A model generated the notes under the pieces. It searched no databases, was not told the DNA's origin, and saw only the letters and a program-made list of their open reading frames with translations. Of a DNA stretch of 64,000 bases, positions 8,965-19,053 are shown one piece after another (the first letter of the stretch is position 1; each line of letters begins with the position of its first letter). The DNA comes from Pseudoxanthomonas sp. CF385. Lineage in GTDB: Bacteria > Pseudomonadota > Gammaproteobacteria > Xanthomonadales > Xanthomonadaceae. The position numbers and the translations under genes were made by a program. The stretch spans positions 1,828,001-1,892,000 of the forward strand of contig NZ_FNKZ01000001.1 of assembly GCF_900104255.1 (NCBI RefSeq). The letters are read 5' to 3'.

Positions 8965-10854
8965 ATGAAACCGATCCTGCTGGATGGTGCGTCGCTGACG
9001 CGCGACAGGTTGGTGGAGATCGCGTTCGGTGCCAGCGTCGAACTGGACAAGGGCGCACTGAAGGCCGTGGCGCGCGCGGCGGATTTCCTGGCCGAACAGG
9101 TCCGCCGTGAGGAGCCGATCTACGGCGTCTCCACCGGCTTCGGCAGCAACGCCGACAAGCTGCTGGGCGCGCACCCGGTGCGCGACGAACTGCCGGGCGC
9201 GGCGAAGTCCGGGCGCTCGCTGCACGAAGAGCTGCAGTACAACCTGATCGTCACCCATGCCGTCTGCGTGGGCGAACCGATGGCGCCGGAGATCGTCCGC
9301 GCCATGCTGGGCATCCGCATCAACACGTTGTTGAAGGGACACTCCGGCATCCGCGTGGAAACGCTGCAGGCCCTTGCGGCGATGCTCAACGCCGGCATCG
9401 TGCCGGTGGTGCCGTCGCTGGGCTCTGTCGGCGCGTCGGGTGACCTGGCGCCGTTGTCGCACCTGGCCATCGTGCTGCTGGGCGGTGGCGAAGCGTTCTA
9501 CCAGGGCGAGCGCATGCCGGGTGCCGACGCGCTCGAGCGCGCGGGCTTGACGCCGGTGTCGCTGTCCTACAAGGAGGGCCTGGCGCTGAACAACGGCACC
9601 GCGCAGATGCTCGCCATGGGCGTGCTGGCCACCTATCGGTTGGATCATTTGCTGGATACGGCGGACCTTGCGGCGGCGATGACCATCGATGCCTTCGCCG
9701 GTCGCCTGGGTGCGTTCGCCGAAGAGGTGCATGCACTGCGCCCGCACCCCGGTCAGGTGCATGTCGCCGCGCGCCTGCGCGACTTGCTGGCGGGTTCGAC
9801 GCTGGCCGACATTCCCTATCACCTGGTGCCTCGGTTTCGCACCTGGCTACCGGGCAGCTGGGACACGCCGGCATCGCAGGCCCTGCGCTTCGACATTGGC
9901 TGGGACTGGGTGCCCACGGGGCAGCGCCACGGGCGCGAGAAGTTCTACCGGCGCTTCATGCCCTTCCGCGGCGGCAAGAAGCACCAGCCGCAGGACAGCT
10001 ATTCGCTGCGCTGCATCCCGCAGGTGCACGGCGCCGTGCGCGACGCGGTGGAACAGGCCAAGCGCGTGCTGGAGATCGAGCTCAACGCGGTCACCGACAA
10101 TCCGCTGGTGTTCCCGGATCGCGAAGCCACGCACGTCGAGGAGCAGGTCATCTCGGCCGGCCATTTCCACGGCATGCCGCTGGCGCTGGTGATGAGCTAC
10201 GTGAAGGCCGCCATTCCCACGCTGGCGTCGATCTCGGAGCGCCGCCTCAACAAGCTGGTCGATCCGGCGACCAACGACGGCCTGCCAGCGTTCCTGATCG
10301 GCAACGAGGACGGTACCGAGTCCGGCCACATGATCGTGCAGTACAGCGCGGCCGCCATCGTCAACGACCTGGCGAGCCGCGCGCATCCGGCCAGCGTGTT
10401 CTCGGTGCCGACCAGCGCGAACGCCGAAGATCATGTCTCGATGGGCGCCAACGAGGCGCGCCATGTGCTGGCGATGACACAGGACCTCGGCAAGGTGCTG
10501 GCACTGGAGCTCTACACCGCCGCGCAGGCGCTGGACCTGCGTCGCGACATGATCAACGCCGCGCGTTCGCTCGCAGATCGGACCGATGCCGAAGGACTGG
10601 CCGCCAAGGTGTCCGGTGGCCCGTCGCCCGGCACGGAAGGTCGGGATGCCTTCCTGGCAGAAGTCGATGCATTGCGTGCCGCGCTCGCCGACAGCGAAGC
10701 CTTCCATCCGGGGCATGCCGTCGCCGCGGCGCACGCGGCGATCCGCGCCCGGATTCCCTTCCTCGACCGCGATCGCGCACTCGATGGCGAAGTCGCCACC
10801 GCCGTGCGTCTGGTGGAGTCTGGCGAGATCCTTGCCGCGGTCCGCAACCGCTGA
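8965..10854 (+). CDS. HAL/PAL-family aromatic amino acid ammonia-lyase, histidine-type, with insertion
   Basis: A member of the MIO-dependent lyase family, which removes ammonia from histidine, phenylalanine or tyrosine. The MIO-forming Ala-Ser-Gly is at 157-159 inside GSVGASGDLAPLSHLA, with the active-site YGVSTGFG and QDSYSLRC..PQVHGA blocks. The selectivity position reads Thr-His (canonical HutH Ser-His; TAL His-Leu; PAL Phe-Leu), and the HutH glutamate is kept in ANAEDHVSMG, favouring histidine. At 629 residues it is much longer than HutH (about 510); about 57 extra residues (286-342), rich in Trp, Arg and Phe, sit just before QDSYSLRC. No hutU, hutI or hutG is nearby. It follows hisS by one base and is probably cotranscribed. 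Confidence 0.85.
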   Translation: MKPILLDGASLTRDRLVEIAFGASVELDKGALKAVARAADFLAEQVRREEPIYGVSTGFGSNADKLLGAHPVRDELPGAAKSGRSLHEELQYNLIVTHAVCVGEPMAPEIVRAMLGIRINTLLKGHSGIRVETLQALAAMLNAGIVPVVPSLGSVGASGDLAPLSHLAIVLLGGGEAFYQGERMPGADALERAGLTPVSLSYKEGLALNNGTAQMLAMGVLATYRLDHLLDTADLAAAMTIDAFAGRLGAFAEEVHALRPHPGQVHVAARLRDLLAGSTLADIPYHLVPRFRTWLPGSWDTPASQALRFDIGWDWVPTGQRHGREKFYRRFMPFRGGKKHQPQDSYSLRCIPQVHGAVRDAVEQAKRVLEIELNAVTDNPLVFPDREATHVEEQVISAGHFHGMPLALVMSYVKAAIPTLASISERRLNKLVDPATNDGLPAFLIGNEDGTESGHMIVQYSAAAIVNDLASRAHPASVFSVPTSANAEDHVSMGANEARHVLAMTQDLGKVLALELYTAAQALDLRRDMINAARSLADRTDAEGLAAKVSGGPSPGTEGRDAFLAEVDALRAALADSEAFHPGHAVAAAHAAIRARIPFLDRDRALDGEVATAVRLVESGEILAAVRNR

Positions 10855-10872
10855 GTTCCAGGGAGGGTAGGT

Positions 10873-10928
10873 GTGGGAGCGATGTAAGTCGCGAGCTTCA
10901 ACGCCATCGCGACTTACGTCGCTCCCAC
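10873..10928. repeat. REP doublet (inverted repeat, GTGGGAGCGAC family)
   Basis: Two 22-base arms (10873-10894 and 10907-10928), identical at 21 of 22 positions when inverted, flank a 12-base loop. Each arm begins GTGGGAGCGA and contains its own small hairpin, GCGAC facing GTCGC. It lies between two convergent genes and has the form of a REPIN-type element. A second copy occurs at 35915-35982. Confidence 0.9.
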
Positions 10929-10945
10929 GCCTGGAATCCCGAACC

Positions 10946-12778
10946 CTACAGCGTCCGCACGCAGTCCCGCCCCTCGGCCTTGGCGGTGTAGAGCGCCTGG
11001 TCGGCGACCTGCAGCGCCGATTCCAGGCTGTCGCGGGCTTCCAGGTCGACGCAATGCACACCGATGCTGGCGGAGATCGCGATCTCCAGCTCACCGCTCC
11101 GGCACGGCTGCGCTCGCAACGCCTGGCGCAATTCCTCGGCCACCACGCTGGCTTCGCCCAGGCCCATGCCGGGCAGGGCGGCGATGAACTCCTCGCCCCC
11201 GAAACGGGCCAGCAATGCGCCATGCGGGCGCAGCGCCTCGGCCAGCGTGTTGGACGTGCAGCGCAGGCAATCGTCGCCGACCAGGTGGCCGTAGGTGTCG
11301 TTGATGCGCTTGAAGTGGTCCAGGTCGATCATCAGCAGCGAGATCGGTCGTTGCGAGTTCCGCGACTGCGACAGCAGGTGCTCGAAGGCTTCGCGGAAGT
11401 GGGTCCGGTTGTACAGGTCGGTCAGACCATCGAGGCGGCTGGATTCACGCAGCCGGTGATGGGCGCTCTCCAGTTCCGACATCGCCTGGCGTAGCTCGGC
11501 GGTGCGGGTGATGACCTGTTCCTCCAGCTGGTTCTTAGCATCGCGCACGATGCGTTCGTTCTCGTTACGCAGCGCGGCGTAGCGGTAGCCCAAGGCGACC
11601 GACAGCAACAGCATCTCCAGTGCGGAGCCGATCTGCACGCCGTACTCGGTCATGAAGGTCTTGGGCAGCAGGCCGAACGCCAGCGCCACGAAGATGCCCG
11701 TACCCAGCAGGAACATCGTCCACGCGAGCAGGAAGACCTTCGCCGGGCGGTAGCCGCTGCGCACCACCACCAGCGCGATCACCGCAATCCACGCGATGCT
11801 CGGGAACACCGCGGCCGACGCGATCGGCGTGGCCACGTGGTACGGCAGCTGGGTGGCTGCGATGCCCAACAGCACAAAGAAGGCGATGATCGCCTTGCTG
11901 ATGCGGTCGCCCCATCGCCAGCGCGTGTTCAATCCCAGGAACGTGCGCGAGAACTGCTGCATGCCGATCTGAGCCAGGCAGACCGACAACGGGACCGACT
12001 TATCGGCCAGCCAGGTGGAATGCGGCCAGAAGTATTCGAAGCCCAGCCCGTTGAGGGTGAACAGCACCAGCCCGAAGGCGGTGATGTGGAACAGGTACCA
12101 GAAGTAGCTGCCGTCGCGCAGCACCAGCCAAAGCACCAGGTTGTAGAAGAACAGCGCGACCAGGATGCCGTAATAGATGCCGATGCCGAGCTGGCCGTCG
12201 CGCGAGAGTTCGGCGAAGGCGGCGGGCGTGTAGAGGAACAGCGGCACCTGCATCGAGCTCTGGCTCTGCACGCGGACCAGCAGGTCGACCGGCTGATCGG
12301 TGGGAAGCTCCAGCCAGAAGTTCGGATGCCGGTAGCGGATGCTGCGGTGCTCGAACGGGAAGGTGTCGCCGCCCGTGTGGTGGACCGTGCGGCCATCCGG
12401 GTAGCGCGCGTAGATGTCGATCCGGTCGCTCAGCGCGTACTGCTGGACCAGCAGCCAGCGTTGTTCGCGGGCGTTGGTATTGGTGACCGCGACGTGGAAC
12501 CAGAAGGCGCCGGTCTGGAAGCCAAAGGACGCATCGCCGTTCGGCAGCGGCGCGAAGCGTCCGGTATCCAGCAGTCGCTGCGCCTCATCGAGGGTCGCCG
12601 CGCCGCCCGCGTCGTGCAGGTAGGTGGTGTGTGGGGCCAGCGCCGCATAGCTCGCGTCAGGTCCGATGCGGGCCGGCGTGGAGGCCGCGGCGGCCATGGG
12701 CCACAGCAACAGGGCGAACAGCCATACCCACCAGCGCGGGTGGCTTGTCGTGTCTGTGCGTCGTCCCTGCATGCCCAT
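10946..12778 (-). CDS. 7TMR-DISM membrane diguanylate cyclase (GGDEF)
   Basis: Predicted to make c-di-GMP from two GTP in response to an extracellular ligand. Order: signal peptide, periplasmic 7TMR-DISMED2 sensor (about 40-180), seven membrane helices (about 205-400), a short coiled coil (NQLEEQVITRTAELRQAM), then a GGDEF domain with intact RFGGEEF near residue 527 and DLDHFKRINDTYGH. The RxxD inhibitory site is absent, so product inhibition there is unlikely. The frame opens at 12853, but the start at 12778 gives a normal 610-residue protein with a proper signal peptide; a second ATG at 12772 with a GGGGGG run upstream is equally possible. It is divergent from the his operon. Confidence 0.88.
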   Translation of the reverse strand: MGMQGRRTDTTSHPRWWVWLFALLLWPMAAAASTPARIGPDASYAALAPHTTYLHDAGGAATLDEAQRLLDTGRFAPLPNGDASFGFQTGAFWFHVAVTNTNAREQRWLLVQQYALSDRIDIYARYPDGRTVHHTGGDTFPFEHRSIRYRHPNFWLELPTDQPVDLLVRVQSQSSMQVPLFLYTPAAFAELSRDGQLGIGIYYGILVALFFYNLVLWLVLRDGSYFWYLFHITAFGLVLFTLNGLGFEYFWPHSTWLADKSVPLSVCLAQIGMQQFSRTFLGLNTRWRWGDRISKAIIAFFVLLGIAATQLPYHVATPIASAAVFPSIAWIAVIALVVVRSGYRPAKVFLLAWTMFLLGTGIFVALAFGLLPKTFMTEYGVQIGSALEMLLLSVALGYRYAALRNENERIVRDAKNQLEEQVITRTAELRQAMSELESAHHRLRESSRLDGLTDLYNRTHFREAFEHLLSQSRNSQRPISLLMIDLDHFKRINDTYGHLVGDDCLRCTSNTLAEALRPHGALLARFGGEEFIAALPGMGLGEASVVAEELRQALRAQPCRSGELEIAISASIGVHCVDLEARDSLESALQVADQALYTAKAEGRDCVRTL

Positions 12779-12944
12779 CCCCCCCGGGTGGCCTGTCCGC
12801 ATGCCGGCGGTCTCGCCGGGCCGGCCGTGCGGCGTCCTTGGCAGTGTACTCATCGTCCTTGCCCACTCCAGCCCATCGTCGGTCCCCTGGTATGGCTATG
12901 CCGGAAGTAACGGGAAAAGCCCGTCATTCCAGACATGCTCCGGG

Positions 12945-12950
12945 TTGACG
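12945..12950 (+). promoter_or_regulatory. possible -35 element of the his operon
   Basis: TTGACG matches the -35 consensus at five of six bases and lies 18 bases before the palindrome at 12969. If it is used, the -10 region falls inside the palindrome, so a bound repressor would block RNA polymerase. The -10 itself is weak by eye. Confidence 0.4.
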
Positions 12951-12968
12951 AGCGGCCAAGGCATCAAT

Positions 12969-12994
12969 TAATGTATTAGCACGTTAATACATTA
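12969..12994. promoter_or_regulatory. 26-bp palindromic operator of the his operon
   Basis: TAATGTATTA-GCACGT-TAATACATTA: two perfectly inverted 10-base arms around a six-base centre. It ends four bases before the regulator's first ATG and is strikingly AT-rich in this GC-rich genome. Position and symmetry make it the likely binding site of the adjacent TrpR-family protein, giving autoregulated histidine synthesis. The palindrome is observed directly; the binding partner is inferred. Confidence 0.8.
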
Positions 12995-12998
12995 GTGC

Positions 12999-13337
12999 AT
13001 GATCCCGCCCATGAAGCGCCGCTCGCCCCAGGACGAAGTCGCCGACAACGGCCCCCTGCAGGCCCTCTCCGAGGCGCTGGCGGCGTTGTCGGACCCGGGT
13101 GAGGTGCGCGCCTTCCTGGAAGACCTGTGCACGCCAGCCGAGCTGGAGGCCATGGCCGACCGTTGGCGGGTGGTGCCCCTGCTGCTGAAGGGCGTGCCGT
13201 ACCGGGAAATCCACGATCTCACCCAGGTCAGCGTGACCACCATCGGCCGTGTCGCCCGCACCCTCGAGCGGGGCGCGGGCGGTTACGCCGCCGCCGTGCA
13301 CCGCCAGCAGGCGGCGACGGCTACCGCCTCCCACTGA
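12999..13337 (+). CDS. hisR: TrpR/YerC-family regulator, probable histidine operon repressor HisR
   Basis: The 112-residue helical DNA-binding protein has the TrpR-like YerC fold: [20 protein letters not shown] leads into a helix-turn-helix ([20 protein letters not shown], about residues 68-87). It is the first gene of the his operon, nine bases before hisG, and stands directly behind a perfect palindrome. YerC-type TrpR homologues are known as histidine regulators (HisR) in Firmicutes, and I recall the same assignment proposed for Xanthomonadales. Histidine is the expected corepressor. The ATG at 12999 has no Shine-Dalgarno site, so translation may be leaderless or start at ATG 13011. Confidence 0.8.
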   Translation: MIPPMKRRSPQDEVADNGPLQALSEALAALSDPGEVRAFLEDLCTPAELEAMADRWRVVPLLLKGVPYREIHDLTQVSVTTIGRVARTLERGAGGYAAAVHRQQAATATASH

Positions 13338-13346
13338 GCGTTCTCC

Positions 13347-14261
13347 ATGAGTCCCACCCTGACCCCCGCGACGCGCGAGCGTCTGCGTATCGCCATCCAG
13401 AAGAGCGGCCGGCTCGCGGAGCCGGCGCGCACGCTGCTGGCCGCCTGCGGCCTGAGCTGGCGCGAAAGCCGCGACAAGCTGTTCTGCTACGGCGAATCGC
13501 TGCCGGTGGACCTGCTGCTGGTGCGCGACGACGACATCCCGGGCCTGATCGCCGATGGCGTCTGCGACTTCGGCATCGTGGGCCGCAACGAACTCGACGA
13601 ACAGGCGGGCGAACGCGCCCTGATCGGCTTGCCAGAGGCGTACCGCGAACTTCGCCCGCTGGGGTTCGGCAGCTGCCGGCTGATGCTGGCCGTTCCGGAA
13701 AGCTGGGACTGGACCGGGCCGGAACAACTGCAGGGCCTGCGCATCGCCACCAGCTATCCCTCCGTCCTGCGCCAATGGCTGCAGGCGCGCGGCATCGACG
13801 CGGCCGTGGTGGAGCTGTCAGGTTCGGTGGAAATCGCGCCGAAACTGGGTACCGCCGACCTCATCTGCGACCTGGTTTCCAGCGGCGCCACACTGGCCGC
13901 CAACCAGCTCAAGCCGGTAGAGACGCTGCTCGACAGCGAGGCCGTGCTCGCGGGCCCGGCACGCGCCTTCGACGATGCACGTGCCGGCCTGGCCGACATG
14001 CTGCTGCGCCGCCTGGACGGCGTGCTGAAGTTGAAGGACAGCAAGCTGCTGATGTTCCGCGCCGAGCGCGAGACCGTACCGGCGCTGGCACGGCTGCTGA
14101 CGGACAGCGATGGCGTGGTGACGCTGCCGGGCAACGGCGAAGGTCCCCTTTCGCTGCAGGCGATGTGCCACGGCACCGTTACCTGGCAGCGGTTGGAGGA
14201 ACTGCAGCGTGCGGGTGCGCAAGGCCTGATGGTGCTGTCCGTCGAGAGGTCGCTGGCATGA
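13347..14261 (+). CDS. hisG: ATP phosphoribosyltransferase, long form
   Basis: Catalyses the first committed step of histidine synthesis, joining ATP and PRPP. The 304-residue protein is the long form with its own regulatory domain: an N-terminal catalytic part ([24 protein letters not shown], the PRPP loop [16 protein letters not shown]) and a C-terminal ACT-like HisG_C domain from about residue 230, the expected histidine feedback site. As a long form it needs no HisZ, and none is present. Its stop overlaps hisD as ATGA. Confidence 0.97.
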   Translation: MSPTLTPATRERLRIAIQKSGRLAEPARTLLAACGLSWRESRDKLFCYGESLPVDLLLVRDDDIPGLIADGVCDFGIVGRNELDEQAGERALIGLPEAYRELRPLGFGSCRLMLAVPESWDWTGPEQLQGLRIATSYPSVLRQWLQARGIDAAVVELSGSVEIAPKLGTADLICDLVSSGATLAANQLKPVETLLDSEAVLAGPARAFDDARAGLADMLLRRLDGVLKLKDSKLLMFRAERETVPALARLLTDSDGVVTLPGNGEGPLSLQAMCHGTVTWQRLEELQRAGAQGLMVLSVERSLA

Positions 14262-15571
14262 GCGCTTCCGTCGCACCGCGTTACGACTGGGCCACGCTCG
14301 ACGAGGCCGCGCGCACCGTGCTGCTCGCGCGGCCGGTGCAGACCGTCGCGCAGCGCACGCGCGATGCCGTCGCCGACTTGCTGGCCGATGTGCGCGTGCG
14401 TGGCGACGCGGCGTTGCGCGAGATCACCGCGCGGCTCGATGGCGTCGCACTGTCCGGCTTCGCCGTCAGCGATGAGGAATTCGCTGCCGCGCACGCGGCC
14501 GTGTCTGCGGAACTGAGGCAGGCGATGCTGGAGGCGGCCGGGCGGATCGAGGCCTTCCACCGCGCCGGCATGGCGCAACCGTATGCGGTGGAAACCGCCC
14601 CCGGCGTGGTGTGCGAGCGGGTCATCCGGCCGATCCCACGCGTGGGCCTGTATGTTCCCGCGGGCACGGCACCTCTGCCGTCCACGGCATTGATGCTGGG
14701 TGTACCCGCGCGGCTGGCCGGCTGTCGGGAAGTGGTGCTGTGCACGCCGCCGCGCAAGGACGGCACCGCCGACCCCGCGGTGCTGGTCGCCGCGCAGCTG
14801 ACCGGCATCCGCCGCGTGTACAAACTGGGCGGCGCGCAGGCCATCGCCGCGATGGCGTTCGGCACCGACAGCGTTCCCAAGTGCGACAAGCTGTTCGGGC
14901 CCGGCAACAGCTACGTCACCGAGGCCAAGCAGCAGGTCGCGCAAGGCGGTGCCGCCGCTATCGACATGCCGGCGGGTCCGTCGGAAGTGCTGGTCATCGC
15001 CGACGCCGGTGCCGATGCGGCGTTCGTCGCGGCCGACCTGCTGTCGCAGGCCGAGCACGGTCCCGATTCGCAGGTGCTGTTGGTGTCCGACGACGCGGGC
15101 CTGATCGCGCGCGTGCAGGATGAACTTGCCACGCAGCTCGCAGCCCTGGACCGCGCCGACATCGCGCGGCAGGCTCTGTCGGCATCGCGGCTGGTGCAGG
15201 TCGCCGCGCTGGAGGAAGCGTTCGCCATCAGCAACCGGTATGCGCCCGAACACCTGATCCTCGCACTGCGCGAGCCCCGTGCGTGGCTGGAGCGGGTGGA
15301 AGCGGCGGGCTCCGTATTCCTTGGCGACTACACGCCGGAAGCGCTGGGCGATTACTGCAGCGGCACCAACCACGTGCTGCCCACGGCGGGCGCGGCCCGC
15401 GCCTACAGCGGCGTGAGCGTGGCCAGTTTCCAGAACTTCGTCAGCGTGCAGTCCGCCAGCCGCGCCGGCATTGGCGCCATCGGCGGCTGCGCGGTGACGC
15501 TCGCGCAGGCCGAAGGCCTCGATGCGCATGCCAATGCCGTCACGCTGCGCCTGCGCAAGGCGGCTGCGTGA
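14258..15571 (+). CDS. hisD: histidinol dehydrogenase
   Basis: Zinc- and NAD-dependent enzyme that oxidises histidinol to histidine in two steps, the last of the pathway. The 437-residue protein shows family blocks including [63 protein letters not shown] and the zinc-ligand segments around QAEHGPDSQ and SGTNHVLPT. The ATG is chosen for its ATGA overlap with hisG and normal length; the frame is open further upstream. It overlaps hisC by GTGA. Confidence 0.97.
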   Translation: MSASVAPRYDWATLDEAARTVLLARPVQTVAQRTRDAVADLLADVRVRGDAALREITARLDGVALSGFAVSDEEFAAAHAAVSAELRQAMLEAAGRIEAFHRAGMAQPYAVETAPGVVCERVIRPIPRVGLYVPAGTAPLPSTALMLGVPARLAGCREVVLCTPPRKDGTADPAVLVAAQLTGIRRVYKLGGAQAIAAMAFGTDSVPKCDKLFGPGNSYVTEAKQQVAQGGAAAIDMPAGPSEVLVIADAGADAAFVAADLLSQAEHGPDSQVLLVSDDAGLIARVQDELATQLAALDRADIARQALSASRLVQVAALEEAFAISNRYAPEHLILALREPRAWLERVEAAGSVFLGDYTPEALGDYCSGTNHVLPTAGAARAYSGVSVASFQNFVSVQSASRAGIGAIGGCAVTLAQAEGLDAHANAVTLRLRKAAA

Positions 15572-16650
15572 GCGCCATCCTGCCGCTGGTGCGTCCGGAC
15601 CTGCGCGACTTCGCCGGCTACAAGTCCGCGCGCAGCGAGTCGTTGCGCGGCGACGTATGGCTCAACGCGAACGAGTCGGCCTGGTCCAATCCCGCGGATG
15701 GGGAAGGGCGCAGCCGTCGCTATCCGGATCCGCAACCGCCGGCCCTGCGCGCACGACTCGCGGAACTGTACGGCGTCGCACCCGCCGCGCTACTGGTCGG
15801 CCGTGGCAGCGACGAGGCCATCGACTTGCTCGTGCGTGCCTTGTGCGTGGCAGGCCAGGACGCCATCGTCGTCACCCCGCCGGTCTTCGGCATGTATGCG
15901 GTCTGCGCACGCCTGCAGGGCGCGCCGCTGGTCGAGGTGCCGTTGGTGGACGGCGTTGATGGTTTCTCCGCCGACCTGGAGGCGATCCGCGAGGCTGCGC
16001 TGTCGCAGCGCGCCAAGCTGGTTTTCCTGTGTTCGCCCTCCAATCCCGCGGGCAGCGCCATTCCGCTCGCCGGGATCGCTGCGCTCGCCGGCGCACTGGA
16101 GGGCAAGGCCGTGGTCGTAGTGGACGAAGCCTACGGCGAATTCGCCGACGGCCCATCCGCGACAACGCTGCTTGCGGCGCATCCGAACATCGCCGTCCTG
16201 CGCACGCTGTCCAAGGCGCACGCGCTGGCGGCCGCGCGGATCGGCGTCGTGATCGGCAACGAGGACCTGATCACCATCCTGCAGCGCTGCCAGGCGCCGT
16301 ATCCGGTGCCCACGCCGTGCGCCGACCTGGCGCTGGCGGGGCTGTCCGATGCGGGGCTGGCGCAGACACGCGAGCGGATCGCCCTCGTGCGCCGTGAGCG
16401 TGACCGGCTGCTTGATGCGCTGGCGCAGTCGCCTGGCGTGTTGCGCGTGTATCCATCGCAGGGCAACTACCTGCTGGTGCGCTTCGACGATGCCGAAGGC
16501 GCGTTCCGCGCGCTGCTCGCCGCCGGGGTCGTGGTGCGCGACCAGCGCGCCGCCCCGCAACTGGGCGACGCATTGCGCATCACCGTCGGCTCGCCCCACC
16601 AGAACGACCGCGTCATCGCGGCCCTCAACGCCCGGGAGCAGGCGGCATGA
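15568..16650 (+). CDS. hisC: histidinol-phosphate aminotransferase
   Basis: PLP-dependent class II aminotransferase that converts imidazole-acetol phosphate to histidinol phosphate. The 360-residue protein carries LNANESAW near the N terminus, [33 protein letters not shown] and the PLP-lysine segment [14 protein letters not shown]. The start is a GTG that overlaps the hisD stop as GTGA; no ATG is available at this position. The non-ATG start may tune its yield within the operon. Confidence 0.95.
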   Translation: MSAILPLVRPDLRDFAGYKSARSESLRGDVWLNANESAWSNPADGEGRSRRYPDPQPPALRARLAELYGVAPAALLVGRGSDEAIDLLVRALCVAGQDAIVVTPPVFGMYAVCARLQGAPLVEVPLVDGVDGFSADLEAIREAALSQRAKLVFLCSPSNPAGSAIPLAGIAALAGALEGKAVVVVDEAYGEFADGPSATTLLAAHPNIAVLRTLSKAHALAAARIGVVIGNEDLITILQRCQAPYPVPTPCADLALAGLSDAGLAQTRERIALVRRERDRLLDALAQSPGVLRVYPSQGNYLLVRFDDAEGAFRALLAAGVVVRDQRAAPQLGDALRITVGSPHQNDRVIAALNAREQAA

Positions 16651-17720
16651 CGCCCATCCTCTTCATCGACCGCGACGGCACCCTGATCGAGGAGCCCGAA
16701 GATTTCCAGATCGATGCCTACGAGAAGCTGCGCTTCGTCGCCGGGGTCATCCCGGCGCTGCTGAAGCTGCGCGACGCGGGCTACCAGTTCGTGATGGTCA
16801 GCAACCAGGACGGCCTGGGTTCGGAGCAGTATCCGCGCGCGTCGTTCGAGGGTCCGCACGCGCTGATGATGCAGGTCTTCGAAAGCCAGGGCATCCGTTT
16901 CCGCGACGTGCTGATCGATGAGAGCTGGCCGCACGAGAACAAGGCCACGCGCAAGCCAGGCATCGGCCTGGTGATCCCGTACCTGCAGGACCGCAGCATC
17001 GACTGGGCGCGCTCGGCAATGGTCGGGGACCGGCCCACGGACAACCAGTTCGCCGACAACCTGAAGATCCGGGCGTTCCAGCTCAAGACCACGCAGTTCG
17101 GTGGTGACTGGGATTGGGCCGGCATCGCGCATGCGTTGGCCGACGCGCCGCGGCGCGCGGTCGTCCAGCGCAACACGAAGGAAACCAAGATCCGCGTCGA
17201 AGTTGACCTGGACCGCGTCGCCGAGCCGGTGGCGAAGACAGGTCTTCCGTTCTTCGACCACATGCTGGAGCAGATCGGCAAGCATGGCGGCTTCGCTCTC
17301 GACGTGCGCGCCGACGGCGACCTGCACATCGACGAGCACCACACGGTCGAGGACACTGGTCTGGCGCTGGGTCAGGCGCTGAAGGAAGCGCTGGGCGACA
17401 AGCGCGGGATCGGCCGGTACGGCTTCACGCTGCCGATGGACGAAACCTTGGCCAGCGCCGCGCTGGATTTCAGCGGGCGCCCGTATTTCATCTTCGAGGG
17501 CGAGTTTCGCCGTGAGCGCGTCGGCGACTTGCCGACCGAACTCGTGCCGCACTTCTTCCGTTCGCTGTGCGATGCGTCCGGGCTGAACCTCAACCTGAAG
17601 GTGCAGGGCGAGAACGACCACCACAAGGTCGAAGCGAGCTTCAAGGCGCTGGCGCGCGCGTTGCGCCAGGCCATCCGGCGCGAAGGCGCAGAGTTGCCCT
17701 CGACCAAGGGCGCACTCTGA
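16647..17720 (+). CDS. hisB: bifunctional histidinol-phosphatase / imidazoleglycerol-phosphate dehydratase
   Basis: Two pathway steps are fused in one 357-residue protein, as in other gammaproteobacteria. The N-terminal HAD-type histidinol-phosphatase (about 1-165) has the DRDGTLIEE motif, VSNQDGLGS and [11 protein letters not shown]. The C-terminal IGP dehydratase (about 167-357) has the metal-binding [12 protein letters not shown], the DEHHTVEDT motif and HFFRSLC. It is coupled to hisC by ATGA and to hisH by TGATG. Confidence 0.97.
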   Translation: MTPILFIDRDGTLIEEPEDFQIDAYEKLRFVAGVIPALLKLRDAGYQFVMVSNQDGLGSEQYPRASFEGPHALMMQVFESQGIRFRDVLIDESWPHENKATRKPGIGLVIPYLQDRSIDWARSAMVGDRPTDNQFADNLKIRAFQLKTTQFGGDWDWAGIAHALADAPRRAVVQRNTKETKIRVEVDLDRVAEPVAKTGLPFFDHMLEQIGKHGGFALDVRADGDLHIDEHHTVEDTGLALGQALKEALGDKRGIGRYGFTLPMDETLASAALDFSGRPYFIFEGEFRRERVGDLPTELVPHFFRSLCDASGLNLNLKVQGENDHHKVEASFKALARALRQAIRREGAELPSTKGAL

Positions 17721-18319
17721 TGCGGGTGGTACTGGTCGATGCCGGGGGCTCCAACATCGGGTCGGTGCGCTACGCCCTGCAGCGGCTCGGTGTCGAAGCG
17801 GAACTGACGGGCGACGCCGCGACGATCCGCGCGGCGGACCGGGTGATCCTCCCGGGCGTCGGCGCGGCAGCGGTTTGCATGGCGCGCTTGCGTGAACTGG
17901 ACTTGGTCGAGACGCTGCGCGCGCTGGAGCGGCCGTTGCTCGGCGTCTGCGTCGGCGCGCAGCTGTTGTTCGCCCACTCCGAAGAGGACGATACGCCGTG
18001 TCTTGGCCTGCTGCCGGGCCGCGTCCGCAAGCTGCCGGTCTCGCCCGGTATCCGTGTGCCGCACATGGGCTGGAACACCTTGCAGCGCCGGCGCGACAGC
18101 TCGCTGGTGGACGGCATCGCCGAGGGCGACCACGCCTACTTCGTCCACAGCTATTCCGCGCCGGTCGACGACGATTGCCTGTGTAGCAGCGAACACGGGG
18201 CGCGCTTCGCGGCCGTGGTGCAGCGTGGACGCGTGGCCGGGGCGCAGTTCCATCCGGAACGGTCGGCAGGGGTGGGCGCACGCCTGCTGAAGAATTTCAT
18301 CGAGTACGGACTGCAATGA
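17720..18319 (+). CDS. hisH: imidazole glycerol phosphate synthase, glutaminase subunit
   Basis: Class I glutamine amidotransferase that supplies ammonia to HisF. The 199-residue protein has the nucleophile cysteine in [10 protein letters not shown] and the His/Glu pair in [16 protein letters not shown] differs from the more usual GICLGMQ but keeps the elbow geometry. [14 protein letters not shown] at the N terminus matches the HisH GNxxSV segment. Its ATG shares a base with the hisB stop. Confidence 0.96.
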   Translation: MRVVLVDAGGSNIGSVRYALQRLGVEAELTGDAATIRAADRVILPGVGAAAVCMARLRELDLVETLRALERPLLGVCVGAQLLFAHSEEDDTPCLGLLPGRVRKLPVSPGIRVPHMGWNTLQRRRDSSLVDGIAEGDHAYFVHSYSAPVDDDCLCSSEHGARFAAVVQRGRVAGAQFHPERSAGVGARLLKNFIEYGLQ

Positions 18320-19053
18320 CCGGTTTCACCCTCTATCCCGCGATCGACGTCCGCGACGGTCGCGTCGTCCGCCTGGCACAGGGCGACTATGCGCGTGAGA
18401 CGCGCTACGACGGCGCGCCGCTTGAGGTGGCGGTCCGCTATGCCGGTCAGGGCGCCGCGTGGCTGCACCTGGTCGACCTGGACGCGGCCCGCGCAGGCGG
18501 TTACACGCTGCTGCCGCTGCTGCAGGCGCTCGCCCGCGACACATCGCTGAAGGTGCAGACCGGTGGCGGCGTACGCGAGCGCGATGACGTGGCGCGCCTG
18601 CTCGATGCCGGCGCGCAGCGTGTCGTGATCGGTTCGCTGGCGGTGCGCGCCCCCGATACCGTGCTGGCCTGGCTGTCTGAGTTCGGCAGCGAGCGCATCA
18701 CCGTGGCGCTGGACACGCGCCGCGATGGGGACGGCGTGTGGCGGCTGCCCGTGCATGGCTGGACTGAGACCGCGTCGGAGACGCTGGAAGTGCTGGCGAC
18801 CCGTTATGCTGAAGCGGGGCTGCGTCACTTGCTATGCACCGACATCGCCCGCGACGGCATGCTGAGCGGACCCAATCTCGACCTGTACGCATACCTGCGG
18901 GCCACCGTGCCGACCTTGGCCGTGCAGGCCTCGGGTGGCGTGAGTGCGGTGGCCGATGTCAGCGGCGCGCGTGATGCCGGATGCGCCGGTATCGTACTGG
19001 GTCGCGCGCTGCTCGAAGGCCGGTTCACCCTGCCGGACGCCCTGGCATGTTGA
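18316..19053 (+). CDS. hisA: phosphoribosylformimino-5-aminoimidazole carboxamide ribotide isomerase
   Basis: A (beta/alpha)8-barrel sugar isomerase (Amadori rearrangement of ProFAR). The 245-residue protein has the two-fold repeated phosphate-binding pattern: [18 protein letters not shown] with the catalytic aspartate at the N terminus, [12 protein letters not shown], and [18 protein letters not shown] with the second aspartate. It overlaps hisH by ATGA and hisF by seven bases. Confidence 0.97.
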   Translation: MTGFTLYPAIDVRDGRVVRLAQGDYARETRYDGAPLEVAVRYAGQGAAWLHLVDLDAARAGGYTLLPLLQALARDTSLKVQTGGGVRERDDVARLLDAGAQRVVIGSLAVRAPDTVLAWLSEFGSERITVALDTRRDGDGVWRLPVHGWTETASETLEVLATRYAEAGLRHLLCTDIARDGMLSGPNLDLYAYLRATVPTLAVQASGGVSAVADVSGARDAGCAGIVLGRALLEGRFTLPDALAC

